Origin: Bacteroidaceae bacterium
GTDB lineage: Bacteria; Bacteroidota; Bacteroidia; Bacteroidales; Bacteroidaceae
Direction of reading: 5' to 3'
Assembly: GCA_017503065.1 (NCBI GenBank)
Contig: JAFVTT010000009.1
Location: forward strand, 6,460-70,459
DNA: 64,000 nt
The notes under the pieces are model-generated. The model had not been told where the DNA came from and made no database searches. It saw only the letters and a program-made list of their open reading frames with translations. Within the stretch, counting starts at the first letter, position 1, and the number at the start of each line of letters is the position of its first letter. This document shows positions 1 through 11,295 of this stretch, piece by piece. Position numbers and translations under genes: made by a program.

Positions 1-311
1 CTTCGGACAAGCAGAAGGACCACTCCGTCCAAATCTCTGCGCCCCCAGGCCTGGGCGGTCTCGCCTCCGGTCCCCATCCTGAGGAAACCGAACATCCAGT
101 AGATGATATTGAAAAGCATGCCTCCAACGGCAATGGCACCCACATAATACGAGGCAGGCAATGATGTGGAGGAAGAAACTCCGCCATCAGCCCCCATGTG
201 ACCGGTAACGGCAACATCCACCAATCCCAAAAGGGGAACGGTAATGTTGCTGACTATACTTGGCAAGGCAATGGCAAGTATGCGGCGGTCAAGGGACGGG
301 AGCACAGACAT
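1..311 (-). CDS. MATE-family efflux transporter, partial (N-terminal about 103 residues)
   Basis: The reverse strand from 311 opens with MSVLPSLDRRILAIALPSIV and stays open to the window edge. The translation contains the first transmembrane segments typical of MATE/DinF-like multidrug and toxic compound extrusion transporters (ALPSIVSN, then PLLGLVDVAVTGHMG, then AIAVGGMLFNIIYWMFGFLRMGTGG). The PSI..N.. and LVD...GHMG patterns match the start of the family. MATE proteins export cationic or aromatic compounds across the inner membrane using a sodium or proton gradient; the substrate here cannot be told. The start codon (309-311) overlaps the stop codon of the upstream thioesterase (311-313) by one base, so translation is probably coupled. 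The C-terminal three quarters lie outside the window. Confidence 0.85.
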   Translation of the reverse strand, partial: MSVLPSLDRRILAIALPSIVSNITVPLLGLVDVAVTGHMGADGGVSSSTSLPASYYVGAIAVGGMLFNIIYWMFGFLRMGTGGETAQAWGRRDLDGVVLLLVR

Positions 312-697
312 CAACCGAAAAGTTTATCTTCCAGTTCCTTGCATGAAGACAACAACTGTCCGTCCTGAACGCAAACGGAATCCACCCTGGCCTTCAGGCA
401 AAGTTTGCCGTCGCTGACACGGTGTATCTGTTGTAAGAATACATAGCGCACATTCTCCTTCTTCACCGTGAGGCTACATACAAACTCGTCTCCGCTACGC
501 AGAGGCAACTTGAACTCCATGGTGATGCGTGCCACAACGGCATCTATGCCACGGGCATGCATATCGGCAAAACTGATGCCGCGCTCCAAAAGGAACTCAT
601 GGCGGGCATGTTCCAGATAGTGCTGGTAGTTGGCATTGTTGACAATGCCCTGCAGGTCACACTCATAGTCGCGGACCTTCATCTTTAATTCGTGCAT
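311..697 (-). CDS. Acyl-CoA thioesterase, 4HBT/YbgC-like hotdog fold
   Basis: A 128-residue protein of the single-hotdog 4-hydroxybenzoyl-CoA thioesterase/YbgC family. It opens with the motif RDYECDLQGIVNNANYQHYLEHAR, where the D..GIVNN.NY..Y.E.AR pattern holds the usual catalytic Asp (in DLQG) and the start of the long hotdog helix. The middle (ITMEFKLPLRSGDEFVCSLTV) matches the central beta strands. Length is normal. Such enzymes hydrolyse acyl-CoA thioesters in the cytoplasm; the in vivo substrate is not predictable. It lies downstream of rpoC on the same strand and overlaps the MATE gene by one base, so the two form a small operon. It may receive read-through from the rpo operon, although a hairpin lies between them. 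Confidence 0.85.
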   Translation of the reverse strand: MHELKMKVRDYECDLQGIVNNANYQHYLEHARHEFLLERGISFADMHARGIDAVVARITMEFKLPLRSGDEFVCSLTVKKENVRYVFLQQIHRVSDGKLCLKARVDSVCVQDGQLLSSCKELEDKLFG

Positions 698-744
698 GGT
701 TTTCTCGTAATAGGAACCTTAAGGTCGTTAAGGTCGTTAGGGTC

Positions 745-798
745 TTAAATGAAAGGACGCCTTGTCAGGACAAGGATGTCCCGGCAAAGCGTCCTTTC
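745..798 (-). terminator. rpoC: Probable terminator of the rpoBC operon
   Basis: Downstream of the rpoC stop (822) the arms at 751-760 and 789-798 are perfect 10-bp complements (GAAAGGACGC/GCGTCCTTTC) enclosing a smaller hairpin at about 761-774. On the minus strand the structure is followed by CATTTAAGACC, a weak T-rich run. The direct repeat TAAGGTCGTTAAGGTCGTTA follows at about 719-740. Confidence 0.5.
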
Positions 799-821
799 TA
801 TCATAGATATAGTATCTTCAT

Positions 822-3800
822 TTAAAAGTCGTCAAAGTCCAAACGGGCCTTGCGGTTGGCCAGGGTGCGCTCGTAGTCCTCGCGTGAACCCACGACAATC
901 TTCTCGTACTCGCGCATACCGGTACCGGCAGGAATCAGGTGACCGCAGATAACGTTCTCCTTCATACCCTCCAGGTAATCGCTCTTACCATTGATGGCAG
1001 CCTCGTTGAGCACCTTGGTTGTCTCCTGGAAGGATGCGGCACTCATGAACGAACTTGTTGCCAGAGAAGCACGGGTGATACCCTGCAGGATCTGGGTAGA
1101 TGTGGCGGGCATTGCATCGCGCACCTCCACAATCTTCTTGTCCTGACGCTTCAGCAAAGAGTTCTCATCGCGCAGACGGCGTGAAGTAACAATCTGACCA
1201 GCATGCATTGTCTCGCTGTCACCGGCATTGACAACCACCTTCTTGCCCCAGATGCGGTCGTTCTCCTCTGCGAAGTCCAGTTTGTCCACAATCTGAGTCT
1301 CCAGGAAACGGGTATCGCCGGGTTCAACAATCTGAACCTTACGCATCATCTGGCGTACGATAACCTCGAAGTGCTTGTCGTTGATCTTTACGCCCTGCAG
1401 ACGGTACACGTCCTGAATCTCGTTAACGATGTACTCCTGAACGGCGGTGGGACCCTTGATGGCCAGAATGTCGGCAGGAGTGATTGCACCGTCGGACAGA
1501 GGAGTACCGGCACGAACGTTGTCGTTGTCCTGTACCAGAATCTGCTTGGAGATGGGCACGAGGTACTTGCGGACGTCACCAACCTTGGAAGTGATGGTAA
1601 TCTCGCGGTTACCACGCTTCAGACGACCCATGGTAACAACACCGTCGATTTCTGCTACAACAGCGGGATTGCTGGGGTTACGTGCCTCGAACAACTCGGT
1701 TACACGAGGCAGACCACCGGTAATATCACCGCCACCACCTACCACACGAGGTATCTTGACAAGGATTTCACCCACACGGGCATCAGCACCGTCCACAATG
1801 GCGATATGGCCACCGATGGGGAAGTTATAGGTACGCAGGATGTCGCCGTTCTCGTCCAGAATGTGGCAAGCGGGAATCTTGTTGCGATCCTTAGACTCTA
1901 TGATGATGTACTCGCTCTGCTTTGTAGCCTCGTCAGTCTCCACGCGGTATGTTACGTTCTCGATAACATCCTCGAACTTAACCTTACCGGCACTCTCAGT
2001 TACGATAACAGAGTTGAAGGGGTCCCACTGGGCAATGATGTCGCCCTTCTGGACAATATCACCTTCCTGCTTGAAGAGTGTACTGCCATAGGGAACGTCC
2101 TGGCTAAGCAGAACAATACCGGTCTTCGGCTCTACGAAACGAACCTCGGCCAGACGGCTAACTACTACCTGAGTGGTGCCGTTGTCGTTCTGTGCCTCTA
2201 CGGTACGGAGTTCCTCAAATTCCAGACGAGCCTCATACTTGGCCTTGATCTGTGCATTGGCAACGGCATTACCTGCCACACCACCGGCGTGGAAAGTACG
2301 CAGAGTCAACTGAGTACCAGGCTCACCGATAGACTGGGCAGCGATAACACCTACAGCCTCGCCCTTGTGTACCATGCGGCTTGATGCCAGGTTGCGTCCG
2401 TAACACTTCATACAAACGCCCTTGCGGCTTTCACAGGTCAGCACTGAACGTATCTCAACCATCTCGATGGGGCTGTCTTCAATCTCCTTGGCCTTGGCCT
2501 CGGTAATCTCATCGCCAGCAGCAACAATCATCTTACCTGTTGTGGGATGTATTACATCGTGTACGCTGACACGACCCAGGATACGGTCATAGAGAGAACT
2601 GATTACCTCGTCACCATTCTTAAGAGCAGTACACTCCAGACCACGCAGGGTACCGCAATCCTCCTCGGTGATGATAACGTCGTGAGAAACATCGACAAGA
2701 CGACGGGTCAGATAACCGGCGTCGGCAGTCTTCAGAGCGGTATCGGCAAGACCCTTACGGGCACCGTGGGTAGAGATGAAGTACTCCAGCACGCTCATAC
2801 CTTCCTTAAAGTTAGAAAGGATGGGGTTCTCGATGGTCAGAGGTTCGGCACCTGCCTTCTGGGGCTTGGCCATCAGACCACGCATACCAGACAGCTGGCT
2901 GATCTGACCAGCGCTACCACGAGCACCGGAGTCGAGCATCATGTATACGGCATTGAAACCTTCTTCGGCCTCGCGCATGGTCTTCAGCAGAATCTTTGAC
3001 AGGTCGTTGTTAACCTTAGTCCATGTTTCGATAACCTGGTTGTAACGCTCCTTGTCAGTGATGAAACCCATACCATAGTCCATGGTGATGCGCTCGATTT
3101 CATCGTTACCGCGCTGTACCAGTTCTGCCTTTTCCTCAGGAACGATAATATCACCCAAGTTGAAGGACAGACCACCTTCGTAAGCCATCTTGTAACCCAG
3201 GTTCTTGATACCGTCAAGGAACTCACAGGCACGAGCCACACCTACACTCTTGATAACCTTGGTAATCAGGCCACGAAGAGTCTTCTTGGCAATAACGTCG
3301 TTGAAGTATCCTATTTCGGCAGGAATGATCTCGTTGGCGATGAGTCGGCCCACAGAGGTCTCCACCTGGTGCTTGCAAGCATTGCCTTCCTCATCTATGT
3401 CGTCCACGATAACCTTGATGGGTGCATGGATTTCCACACGCTTCTGGTTGAAGGCGATGATAGCCTCCTCGGGAGCATAGAAACTCATGCCAGCGCCCTT
3501 TGCACCGGGACGAAGCTTGGTGATGTAGTACAGGCCAAGCACCATATCCTGAGAAGGAACGGTGATAGGCTCACCATTGGCAGGGTTCAAAATATTGTGG
3601 CTCTGGAGCATCAGCAACTGTGCCTCCAGAATAGCCTCATTTGACAAGGGCAGATGAACAGCCATCTGGTCACCGTCGAAGTCGGCATTGAACGCGGTAC
3701 ATGCCAAGGGGTGCAACTGAATGGCCTTACCCTCGATCATCTTGGGCTGGAATGCCTGGATACCCAGACGGTGCAGTGTCGGCGCACGGTTCAAGAGCAC

Positions 3801-5129
3801 GGGATGACCCTTCATGACATTCTCAAGGATATCCCAGATAACGGGATCCTTGCGGTCAACGATCTTCTTGGCACTCTTAACGGTCTTTACGATACCACGC
3901 TCTATCAACTTACGGATGATAAATGGCTTGTACAGTTCGGCTGCCATCAACTTGGGCAGACCGCACTCGCCCATCTTCAGTTCGGGACCTACAACGATTA
4001 CAGAACGTGCACTGTAGTCAACACGCTTACCCAACAAGTTCTGACGGAAACGGCCCTGCTTACCCTTCAATGAGTCGCTGAGTGACTTGAGGGGACGGTT
4101 GCTCTCCGACTTCACTGCACTGGCACGACGACTGTTATCGAACAGGCTGTCTACTGCCTCCTGAAGCATACGCTTCTCGTTACGCAGAATAACCTCGGGA
4201 GCCTTAATCTCCAACAGACGCTTCAGACGGTTGTTGCGGATGATGACACGACGGTAGAGGTCGTTCAGGTCACTAGTAGCGAAACGGCCGCCGTCCAGTG
4301 GAACCAAAGGACGCAGTTCGGGTGGGATGACGGGCAATATGCGCAGGATCATCCACTCGGGCTTGTTGATTTCGCGGCTTGCACGGAAACTTTCCACAAC
4401 CTGCAGGCGCTTCAAAGCCTCGTTCTTACGCTGCTGGGCACCTTCGGTGTTTGCACTGTCGCGCAACTCATAACTGAGTTTGTCCAAGTCCACACGCTGC
4501 AAGAGGTCAAGGATGGCCTCTGCACCCATCTTGGCAACAAACTTATTGGGATCGTTGTCGTCAAGGTACTGATTGTCGCGGGGCAGACGGTCGGTCAATG
4601 CAATGTATTCCTCTTCGCTAAGCAGATCGCCTTCACGGGCAACACCGTCCTGAATACCACGCTCGTCCTTGTCATCACGAGGACCCAGGATACCGGGCTG
4701 GATGACAACATAGCGCTCGTAATAGATGATGCTGTCCAACTTCTTTGTGGGCATACCCAAAAGGTAACCTATCTTGTTGGGCAGAGAACGGAAATACCAG
4801 ATGTGTGCCACGGGGACAACGAGCTGGATATGACCGCTTCTCTCGCGACGAACCTTCTTTTCGGTAACCTCTACGCCACAACGATCACAGACAATGCCCT
4901 TATAACGGATACGCTTGTACTTGCCGCAATGACACTCGTAGTCCTTGGTGGGACCAAAAATGCGCTCACAGAACAAGCCGTCGCGCTCGGGCTTATATGT
5001 ACGATAGTTGATGGTCTCGGGTTTGAGCACCTCGCCATAGGAGTTCTCGAGAATCTCCTCGGGGGATGCAAGTCCGATGGTTATCTTGGTGAAGTTATTC
5101 TTCACTTTGGTTTCTTTCTTGAAAGCCAT
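822..5129 (-). CDS. rpoC: DNA-directed RNA polymerase subunit beta'
   Basis: A 1,435-residue beta' subunit, full length for Bacteroidales. The N-terminal zinc-binding region is visible ([21 protein letters not shown]), as is the catalytic [10 protein letters not shown] loop whose three Asp residues bind the active-site magnesium. The second cysteine cluster (CGTLRGLEC ... [15 protein letters not shown]) and the bridge-helix/trigger-loop region ([16 protein letters not shown]) are also intact. The product forms the core RNA polymerase with beta, alpha and omega. The gene starts 18 bases after the rpoB stop codon and is cotranscribed with it. I see no inteins, frameshifts or missing motifs. The long open frames on the opposite strand inside this gene are compositional shadows. 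Confidence 0.99.
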   Translation of the reverse strand: MAFKKETKVKNNFTKITIGLASPEEILENSYGEVLKPETINYRTYKPERDGLFCERIFGPTKDYECHCGKYKRIRYKGIVCDRCGVEVTEKKVRRERSGHIQLVVPVAHIWYFRSLPNKIGYLLGMPTKKLDSIIYYERYVVIQPGILGPRDDKDERGIQDGVAREGDLLSEEEYIALTDRLPRDNQYLDDNDPNKFVAKMGAEAILDLLQRVDLDKLSYELRDSANTEGAQQRKNEALKRLQVVESFRASREINKPEWMILRILPVIPPELRPLVPLDGGRFATSDLNDLYRRVIIRNNRLKRLLEIKAPEVILRNEKRMLQEAVDSLFDNSRRASAVKSESNRPLKSLSDSLKGKQGRFRQNLLGKRVDYSARSVIVVGPELKMGECGLPKLMAAELYKPFIIRKLIERGIVKTVKSAKKIVDRKDPVIWDILENVMKGHPVLLNRAPTLHRLGIQAFQPKMIEGKAIQLHPLACTAFNADFDGDQMAVHLPLSNEAILEAQLLMLQSHNILNPANGEPITVPSQDMVLGLYYITKLRPGAKGAGMSFYAPEEAIIAFNQKRVEIHAPIKVIVDDIDEEGNACKHQVETSVGRLIANEIIPAEIGYFNDVIAKKTLRGLITKVIKSVGVARACEFLDGIKNLGYKMAYEGGLSFNLGDIIVPEEKAELVQRGNDEIERITMDYGMGFITDKERYNQVIETWTKVNNDLSKILLKTMREAEEGFNAVYMMLDSGARGSAGQISQLSGMRGLMAKPQKAGAEPLTIENPILSNFKEGMSVLEYFISTHGARKGLADTALKTADAGYLTRRLVDVSHDVIITEEDCGTLRGLECTALKNGDEVISSLYDRILGRVSVHDVIHPTTGKMIVAAGDEITEAKAKEIEDSPIEMVEIRSVLTCESRKGVCMKCYGRNLASSRMVHKGEAVGVIAAQSIGEPGTQLTLRTFHAGGVAGNAVANAQIKAKYEARLEFEELRTVEAQNDNGTTQVVVSRLAEVRFVEPKTGIVLLSQDVPYGSTLFKQEGDIVQKGDIIAQWDPFNSVIVTESAGKVKFEDVIENVTYRVETDEATKQSEYIIIESKDRNKIPACHILDENGDILRTYNFPIGGHIAIVDGADARVGEILVKIPRVVGGGGDITGGLPRVTELFEARNPSNPAVVAEIDGVVTMGRLKRGNREITITSKVGDVRKYLVPISKQILVQDNDNVRAGTPLSDGAITPADILAIKGPTAVQEYIVNEIQDVYRLQGVKINDKHFEVIVRQMMRKVQIVEPGDTRFLETQIVDKLDFAEENDRIWGKKVVVNAGDSETMHAGQIVTSRRLRDENSLLKRQDKKIVEVRDAMPATSTQILQGITRASLATSSFMSAASFQETTKVLNEAAINGKSDYLEGMKENVICGHLIPAGTGMREYEKIVVGSREDYERTLANRKARLDFDDF

Positions 5130-5147
5130 ATCTTGTTTCTGTCTTTT

Positions 5148-8100
5148 TTAGTCCAACGAAATTCTCAAGCCCAAACCACGCAACTCGTGCAACAGTACGT
5201 TCAATGATTCAGGAATACCGGCTGCGGGCATTGCATCACCCTTGACAATAGCCTCGTAGGCCTTGCTTCTGCCGGTAACGTCATCACTCTTGATGGTCAG
5301 GATCTCCTGAAGCACATGGCTTGCACCGAATGCCTCGATAGCCCAGACTTCCATCTCACCGAAACGCTGGCCACCAAACTGTGCCTTACCACCAAGGGGC
5401 TGCTGGGTAATCAGGCTGTAAGGACCAATGCTACGTGCGTGCATCTTGTCCTCAACCATGTGACCGAGTTTCAGCATGTAGGCAACACCTACGGTAGCCA
5501 ACTGGTCGAATGGTTCGCCTGTAGCACCGTCATACAACTGAGTTGAACAGTAGCGGGGCAGACCAGCCTTGTCGGTCCACTCGTTCAGGTCCTCGAGGTG
5601 AGCTCCGTCGAAGATGGGGGTAGCGAACTTGACGCCAAGTTTCTGACCTGCAGCACCAAGTACAGTCTCGAAAATCTGACCGATGTTCATACGGCTGGGC
5701 ACACCCAGAGGGTTCAGAACGATATCCACGGGAGTACCGTCGGCCAAGAAAGGCATATCCTCCTGACGCACAACCTTAGACACGATACCCTTGTTACCAT
5801 GACGGCCGGCCATCTTGTCACCTACGCCAATCTTACGCTTCTTGGCAATGTAGACCTTTGCCATCTGGATGATACCGCTGGGCAGTTCGTCGCCGACAGT
5901 GATGGCAATCTTGGCACGCCTGATCTCGGCATCCAGCACCTTATACTTCTTCAGGAAATTGATGACGAGTTTCTTTATCAACTCGTTGGTATGCTCGTCG
6001 TCGGTCCAACCGCTCAACTGAACGGCAGTGTAGTCGAAGGTCTCCAGTACAGGAGCAGTGATTTCTGCGCCTGCAGGAATGAGTTCTGCACCCATGTAGT
6101 CCTTGACTCCTGCGCTCAACTTGCCAGCGGTAAGTTCAAGCAACTTGTCGATAAGGATAGCCTTCAAATCGGCAACCTTGCACTCGAACTCCTCGTCGAT
6201 AGCAGCAATACGCTTCTTGTCCTCAGCCTTGGCAGAACGTGTCTTGATAGCTTTGGAGAACAACTTCTTGTCAATGACAACACCCTTCAGAGAGGGGCTG
6301 GCCTTCAAAGAAGCATCCTTAACGTCACCTGCCTTGTCACCGAAGATGGCACGGAGCAGTTTTTCCTCTGGACTGGGATCGCTCTCACCCTTAGGAGTAA
6401 TCTTACCGATCATGATGTCACCGGGGACAACGTTGGCACCGATACGGATAATACCATTCTCGTCCAGATCCTTGGTGGCCTCTTCACTCACATTGGGAAT
6501 GTCACTTGTGAGTTCCTCCATACCACGCTTTGTTTCGCGTACCTCCAGACTGAACTCCTCAACGTGTACACTGGTCAGGATGTCCTCACGAACAACGCGC
6601 TCATTCAGTACGATAGCATCCTCATAGTTATAACCCTTCCAGGGCATGTATGCCACAAGCAGATTCTTGCCAAGAGCCAATTCGCCGGCCTCGGTAGAGT
6701 AACCCTCGGTGAGGATGTCACCGGCCTTGACACGCTGACCCTTCTCGCACATAGGACGCAGGTCAATGGTCATGTTCTGGTTGGTGCGGCGGAACTTGGG
6801 AATACGGTATTCCTTCATCGCAGGCTCAAAGCTTACGAAGTCTTCCTCCTCAGTACGATCGTAAAGGATACGGATAGTTGTTGCATCAACATAGTCAACG
6901 ACACCGTCGCCCTCGGCAGTTATCATTGTACGGCTATCCTCGCAAAGCTGCTTCTCAATACCGGTACCTACGATAGGAGCTTCGGTACGGAGCAGGGGAA
7001 CTGCCTGACGCATCATGTTACTGCCCATCAATGCACGGTGGGCATCGTCATGCTCCAGGAAGGGAATCAGGCTGGCAGCAATAGAAGCAATCTGCTGAGG
7101 TGCCACGTCCATCAGATTAACCTGAGTGGGAGGAACAACAGGATAGTCATCGTCGCAACGGCACTTAACCACCTTACGGATAAATGTACCGTCCTCACGC
7201 AAGGGGGCATTACCCTGACCGATAACCAGTTTCTCCTCCTCTTCTGCACTATAATATCTGATGCCTTCGGGAGAAAGGTCTACAACACCGTTCTCTACCT
7301 TTCTATAAGGAGTCTCAATGAAACCAAGATCGTTGATCTTTGCATATACACAAAGGCTGCTGATCAGACCGATGTTGGGTCCTTCAGGAGACTCAATAGG
7401 ACAAAGACGGCCATAGTGTGTAAAGTGTACGTCACGAACCTCGAAACCTGCACGCTCACGAGAGAGACCGCCAGGACCGAGGGCAGAAAGACGACGCTTG
7501 TGTGTTACCTCGGCAAGGGGGTTGGTCTGGTCCATGAACTGGCTCAGGGCATTGGTACCGAAGAAAGTGTTGATAACACCGGAGATAGTCTTTGCGTTGA
7601 TCAGGTCTGTGGGACTGAACACCTCATTGTCACGTACGTTCATGCGCTCGCGGATGGTACGGCTCATACGTGCCAGACCTATAGCGAACTGGTTTGCGAG
7701 TTGCTCGCCTACAGTACGAACACGACGGTTACTCAAGTGGTCAATATCATCGACATTGGCTTTGCTGTTGATCAACTCAATCAAGTACTTGATAATCTCA
7801 ATGATATCCTCCTTGGTCAGTACACGGACATCGTTGTCGGTAGACAGGTTCAACTTCTTGTTGATACGATAACGGCCAACCTCACCCAAGTCATAACGCT
7901 TGTCTGAGAAGAACAGGTTGTAGATAACCTCCTTGGCACTTGCATCATCAACAGGATCTGCATTACGCAACTGGCGGTAAATATATGTGATAGCCTCCTT
8001 CTCGCTGTTTGAGGTATCCTTCTGCAGGGTGTTGAAGATTATACTGTAGTCGCTACCCTGATTCTCTGCCTTGTGAAGAAGGATAGTACTTTCACCGCTA

Positions 8101-8957
8101 TCAAGAATCTGTGCAATGTTCTCCTCTGTCAGTTCGCTTTCACGGTCAAGAAGAACCTCATTACGCTCAATGCTGACAACCTCACCGGTATCCTCATCAA
8201 CAAAGTCCTCCACCCAACTCTTCAATACACGGGCAGCCAACTTCTGACCAAGGTGGGCCTTAAGACTCTCGGCTGAAACCTTAACCTCCTCGGCAAGGTC
8301 AAATATTTCCAATATGTCACGGTCATTCTCAAAACCAATAGCACGCAGCAAGGTAGTTACCGGCAACTTCTTCTTACGGTCGATGTAAGCATACATCACA
8401 TTCTGGATGTCAGTTGCGAACTCAATCCAACTACCTTTGAAAGGAATAATACGGGCAGAGTACAACTGAGTACCATTGCTGTGTACGCTGCTACCGAAGA
8501 AGACACCGGGCGAACGGTGCAACTGGCTAACGACAACACGCTCGGCACCGTTGATAATAAAGGTACCGTTGTTTGTCATGTAAGGAATGGGACCAAGGAA
8601 GACGTCCTCGATTACCGTATCGAAATCCTCATGATCAGGGTCGGTACAGTAAAGTTTCAACTTTGCCTTCAAGGGGACGTTGTATGTCAGTCCGCGCTCG
8701 AGGCACTCTTCGATAGAATATCTTGGTGGATCAATATAATAGTCCAGGAACTCAAGAACAAAGTTGTTGCGAGTATCCGCAATGGGAAAATTCTCGCTGA
8801 ATACCTTGTACAGACCATCATTCTTACGGAGTTCTGGTGGAGTATCCAACTGGAGGAAGTCTCTGAAAGACTTCAACTGCACGTCAAGGAAATCCGGATA
8901 AGCGTATGGAGCCTTGACGGTAGCAAAATTTACTCTGTTGTTAATAATATTAGACAT
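5148..8957 (-). CDS. rpoB: DNA-directed RNA polymerase subunit beta
   Basis: A 1,269-residue beta subunit. The rifampicin-binding cluster region is recognisable ([34 protein letters not shown]), with wild-type-looking residues [13 protein letters not shown] and LGPGGL, so no obvious rifampicin-resistance substitution is seen. C-terminal conserved blocks include [11 protein letters not shown] and the [19 protein letters not shown] segment that contacts beta'. It sits between rplL and rpoC on the minus strand. The 104-bp rplL-rpoB spacer holds a strong hairpin with a U-tract that probably attenuates transcription, which would set polymerase levels below ribosomal-protein levels. Start chosen at [15 protein letters not shown], which leads directly into the conserved N-terminus. 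Confidence 0.99.
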   Translation of the reverse strand: MSNIINNRVNFATVKAPYAYPDFLDVQLKSFRDFLQLDTPPELRKNDGLYKVFSENFPIADTRNNFVLEFLDYYIDPPRYSIEECLERGLTYNVPLKAKLKLYCTDPDHEDFDTVIEDVFLGPIPYMTNNGTFIINGAERVVVSQLHRSPGVFFGSSVHSNGTQLYSARIIPFKGSWIEFATDIQNVMYAYIDRKKKLPVTTLLRAIGFENDRDILEIFDLAEEVKVSAESLKAHLGQKLAARVLKSWVEDFVDEDTGEVVSIERNEVLLDRESELTEENIAQILDSGESTILLHKAENQGSDYSIIFNTLQKDTSNSEKEAITYIYRQLRNADPVDDASAKEVIYNLFFSDKRYDLGEVGRYRINKKLNLSTDNDVRVLTKEDIIEIIKYLIELINSKANVDDIDHLSNRRVRTVGEQLANQFAIGLARMSRTIRERMNVRDNEVFSPTDLINAKTISGVINTFFGTNALSQFMDQTNPLAEVTHKRRLSALGPGGLSRERAGFEVRDVHFTHYGRLCPIESPEGPNIGLISSLCVYAKINDLGFIETPYRKVENGVVDLSPEGIRYYSAEEEEKLVIGQGNAPLREDGTFIRKVVKCRCDDDYPVVPPTQVNLMDVAPQQIASIAASLIPFLEHDDAHRALMGSNMMRQAVPLLRTEAPIVGTGIEKQLCEDSRTMITAEGDGVVDYVDATTIRILYDRTEEEDFVSFEPAMKEYRIPKFRRTNQNMTIDLRPMCEKGQRVKAGDILTEGYSTEAGELALGKNLLVAYMPWKGYNYEDAIVLNERVVREDILTSVHVEEFSLEVRETKRGMEELTSDIPNVSEEATKDLDENGIIRIGANVVPGDIMIGKITPKGESDPSPEEKLLRAIFGDKAGDVKDASLKASPSLKGVVIDKKLFSKAIKTRSAKAEDKKRIAAIDEEFECKVADLKAILIDKLLELTAGKLSAGVKDYMGAELIPAGAEITAPVLETFDYTAVQLSGWTDDEHTNELIKKLVINFLKKYKVLDAEIRRAKIAITVGDELPSGIIQMAKVYIAKKRKIGVGDKMAGRHGNKGIVSKVVRQEDMPFLADGTPVDIVLNPLGVPSRMNIGQIFETVLGAAGQKLGVKFATPIFDGAHLEDLNEWTDKAGLPRYCSTQLYDGATGEPFDQLATVGVAYMLKLGHMVEDKMHARSIGPYSLITQQPLGGKAQFGGQRFGEMEVWAIEAFGASHVLQEILTIKSDDVTGRSKAYEAIVKGDAMPAAGIPESLNVLLHELRGLGLRISLD

Positions 8958-8997
8958 CTATTTGGTCGTTTATGATGACTTTGGATTGTATAGACAC

Positions 8998-9035
8998 AAA
9001 AAGGTAAAGAACCCTCTACCAGAGGATCCTTTACC
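8998..9035 (-). terminator. Intrinsic attenuator between rplL and rpoB
   Basis: On the minus strand the RNA would fold into a 15-bp stem (arms 9003-9017 and 9021-9035, loop GGU; two wobble pairs, otherwise fully paired) followed immediately by five U residues (8998-9002). This is a canonical rho-independent terminator shape placed inside the ribosomal-protein/polymerase operon, 40 bases before the rpoB start. Partial read-through would separate rpoBC expression from rplL expression. Confidence 0.8.
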
Positions 9036-9061
9036 ATAATTCCCTTTTCAGGAAGTTAAGA

Positions 9062-9439
9062 TTACTTCAGCTCGATCTTAGCGCCAGCCTCCTCGAGGGT
9101 CTTCTTCAGAGCCTCAGCGTCAGCCTTGGGCATGCCTTCCTTCAGAGTGCTGGGAGCACCGTCAACCATCTCCTTAGCCTCCTTCAGACCAAGACCACAA
9201 GCTTCCTTAACGGCCTTTACAACCTGGAGCTTAGCAGCACCTGCGTCAACCAGAACAACGTCGAAGTCGGTCTTCTCCTCAGCTGCAGCCTCACCGGCAC
9301 CAGCAGCGGGAGCAGCAACTGCAACAGCTGCAGCAGCGGGCTCAATACCATACTCATCCTTCAGGATAGTTGCCAACTCATTAACTTCCTTTACTGTCAA
9401 GTTTACCAACTCTTCAGCGATAGCTTTCAAATCTGCCAT
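9062..9439 (-). CDS. rplL: 50S ribosomal protein bL12 (L7/L12)
   Basis: A 125-residue bL12. The N-terminal dimerisation helices ([20 protein letters not shown]) are followed by the acidic Ala/Gly-rich hinge ([21 protein letters not shown]) and the globular C-terminal factor-binding domain ([23 protein letters not shown]...[16 protein letters not shown]). The protein is the multicopy stalk component that recruits translation factors, bound to the ribosome through bL10. It follows rplJ with a 63-base gap on the minus strand and is followed by an attenuator hairpin before rpoB. Length and sequence are ordinary. Confidence 0.99.
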   Translation of the reverse strand: MADLKAIAEELVNLTVKEVNELATILKDEYGIEPAAAAVAVAAPAAGAGEAAAEEKTDFDVVLVDAGAAKLQVVKAVKEACGLGLKEAKEMVDGAPSTLKEGMPKADAEALKKTLEEAGAKIELK

Positions 9440-9502
9440 TTTCTTATTCTTTTATTGATTAGTTTGTTACTATTGTTAATTATTATGCGGCTGTTCCGAG
9501 AA

Positions 9503-10027
9503 TTATTCGGGACGCTCGCCCAGTGTCTTGAGGACACCGTGGATGGTGTTCTGACCACTCTGCAGGGCAGAGAGAACGTTCTTTGCAGGAGACTGCAACA
9601 GAGCAACGATGTCTGCAATAACCTCGTTCTTGCTCTTGATTGAGCAAAGTGCATCCAACTGTTCTGCACCTACATAGATACCCTCCTCAGCATAAGCTGC
9701 CTTCAAGGCGGGTTTCTCTATCTTCTTGCCCTTGAGTTCCTTGATCATCTTAGCAGGAGCGTTAGCAACCTCTGTGAAGAGAACTGCGGTAGTACCTACC
9801 AAAACGGGATTCAGAGCCTCAAAATCAATCTCACTTGCTTCAAGAGCCTTCTGGAGCAATGTGTTCTTTACAACAACCATCTTCAGGTTGTTCTTGAAAC
9901 ACATGCGACGCAGACTGCTTGTCTGACCTGCATTCATACCCTCAACATCAACGATGTAGAAGTGAGGATACTGCTTCAGCATTTCGCCGAGCTGTGCAAT
10001 AATTAAGCCTTTATCTTCCTTTCTCAT
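9503..10027 (-). CDS. rplJ: 50S ribosomal protein uL10
   Basis: A 174-residue uL10, the stalk base protein that holds the bL12 dimers on 23S rRNA. The N-terminal RNA-binding part is typical (MRKEDKGLIIAQLGEMLKQY, then DVEGMNAGQTSSLRRMCFKN and MVVVKNTLLQKAL), and the C-terminal helix (KNVLSALQSGQNTIHGVLKTL) is the expected bL12-binding segment. It lies 14 bases after rplA and 63 bases before rplL. No separate long leader for bL10 autoregulation exists in the short rplA-rplJ spacer, so any autogenous control must act within or upstream of rplA. Confidence 0.98.
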   Translation of the reverse strand: MRKEDKGLIIAQLGEMLKQYPHFYIVDVEGMNAGQTSSLRRMCFKNNLKMVVVKNTLLQKALEASEIDFEALNPVLVGTTAVLFTEVANAPAKMIKELKGKKIEKPALKAAYAEEGIYVGAEQLDALCSIKSKNEVIADIVALLQSPAKNVLSALQSGQNTIHGVLKTLGERPE

Positions 10028-10041
10028 GATGAATTACTTTT

Positions 10042-10740
10042 TTAGATTTCTTCGGTGGTCTTAGGATCAACCTTTATACCACGACTCATTGTACTTGAAA
10101 GATACAGACTCTTTACGTATGTTCCCTTTGCTGCGGCGGGTTTCAACTTGATGATGGTAGCCATGAACTCCTTAGCGTTCTGAGCAATCATCTCGGCAGT
10201 AAAGCTTACCTTACCGATAGAAGCATGAACTATACCGGTCTTGTCGACCTTGAAGTCAATCTTACCCTGCTTAACCTCACGGACAGCCTTAGCAACATCC
10301 ATGGTAACAGTACCGCTCTTGGGGTTGGGCATCAGGCCACGAGGACCCAAAATACGACCCAGAGCACCAATCTTACCCATGATGGCGGGCATAGTGATGA
10401 TAACATCAACATCGGTCCAACCACCCTTAATCTTCTCGATATATTCATCAAGACCTACATAATCAGCACCTGCCTCTTTAGCAGCAGCCTCCTGATCAGC
10501 AGTACAGAGACAGAGTACACGAGTTACTTTACCTGTACCATTAGGCAGAGATACTACACCACGCACCATCTGGTTAGCCTTACGAGGGTCTACGCCAAGA
10601 CGTACGTCAATATCAACAGAAGCATCGAACTTGGTAGTGGTAATCTCCTTTACCAAGGCAGAAGCCTCCTTCAGTGAATATGCCTTCCCTGCTTCAATCT
10701 TCTCTGCTACCAACTTCTGGTTCTTTGTCAGTTTACTCAT
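10042..10740 (-). CDS. rplA: 50S ribosomal protein uL1
   Basis: A 232-residue uL1, the L1-stalk protein involved in release of deacylated tRNA from the E site. The family signature is visible in [25 protein letters not shown]. The N-terminus ([23 protein letters not shown]) and the C-terminal block ([20 protein letters not shown]) match the family at normal length. The gene is separated from rplK by 21 bases and from rplJ by 14 bases, fitting one transcript. In other bacteria uL1 represses its own operon by binding the message near rplK; I cannot identify such a site here with confidence. Confidence 0.98.
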   Translation of the reverse strand: MSKLTKNQKLVAEKIEAGKAYSLKEASALVKEITTTKFDASVDIDVRLGVDPRKANQMVRGVVSLPNGTGKVTRVLCLCTADQEAAAKEAGADYVGLDEYIEKIKGGWTDVDVIITMPAIMGKIGALGRILGPRGLMPNPKSGTVTMDVAKAVREVKQGKIDFKVDKTGIVHASIGKVSFTAEMIAQNAKEFMATIIKLKPAAAKGTYVKSLYLSSTMSRGIKVDPKTTEEI

Positions 10741-10761
10741 TGTTAATTGAAGTTTTATAAA

Positions 10762-11202
10762 TTATTTACCAGGGAATTCACCCTTCACTGCAATACCCAT
10801 ACTTCTGGCAGTACCAGCTACCAATGTCATTGCAGCCTCAACAGTAAAACAGTTCAGGTCGGGCATCTTGTCTTCAGCGATAGCGCGAACCTGATCCCAT
10901 GTAATCTCAGCAACCTTCTTACGGTTAGGCTCAGCAGAACCACTCTTTACCTTTGCGACCTCCATGAGCTGAACTGCTACAGGAGGAGTCTTGACAACAA
11001 AGTCATAAGACTTGTCATTGTAATAAGTGATTACAACGGGGAGTACCTTACCGGCCTTGTCTTGAGTGCGGGCATTGAAAGCCTTGCAGAAATCCATGAT
11101 ATTGATACCCTTGGAACCAAGAGCGGGACCTACTGGAGGTGAAGGATTAGCTGCGCCGCCTTTAATCTGCAATTTGATAAATCCAGCAACTTCTTTAGCC
11201 AT
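10762..11202 (-). CDS. rplK: 50S ribosomal protein uL11
   Basis: A 146-residue uL11. The N-terminal domain carries the proline-rich segment [28 protein letters not shown] that binds factors and thiostrepton-type drugs. The C-terminal 23S-rRNA-binding domain ends with [15 protein letters not shown]. It forms part of the GTPase-associated centre with bL10 and bL12. It is followed on the minus strand by rplA and preceded by nusG; the nusG-rplK spacer of 93 bases contains a small inverted repeat. Confidence 0.98.
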   Translation of the reverse strand: MAKEVAGFIKLQIKGGAANPSPPVGPALGSKGINIMDFCKAFNARTQDKAGKVLPVVITYYNDKSYDFVVKTPPVAVQLMEVAKVKSGSAEPNRKKVAEITWDQVRAIAEDKMPDLNCFTVEAAMTLVAGTARSMGIAVKGEFPGK

Positions 11203-11252
11203 TTTTGTTTTCTCTTTTAATAATTAATGTTGTGAGTCGTCGTCATGCACCA

Positions 11253-11272
11253 TCCTTTACGTAACTAAAGGA
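11253..11272 (-). other. Short inverted repeat in the nusG-rplK spacer
   Basis: Seven-base complementary arms (TCCTTTA at 11253-11259 and TAAAGGA at 11266-11272) with a six-base loop lie in the 93-base spacer upstream of rplK. There is no U-tract, so it is not a simple terminator. A translational-control or processing role is possible but not shown. Confidence 0.3.
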
Positions 11273-11295
11273 CAACCTGCTCATAGGTTTGTGCC

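Noticed and set aside
5598..7907. A 769-codon open frame on the plus strand across rpoB (and similar long frames across rpoC, tuf and the giant genes, e.g. 35749-37995)
   Set aside because: They are antisense to strongly conserved coding genes, have no recognisable domains and reflect codon bias in the real frame.
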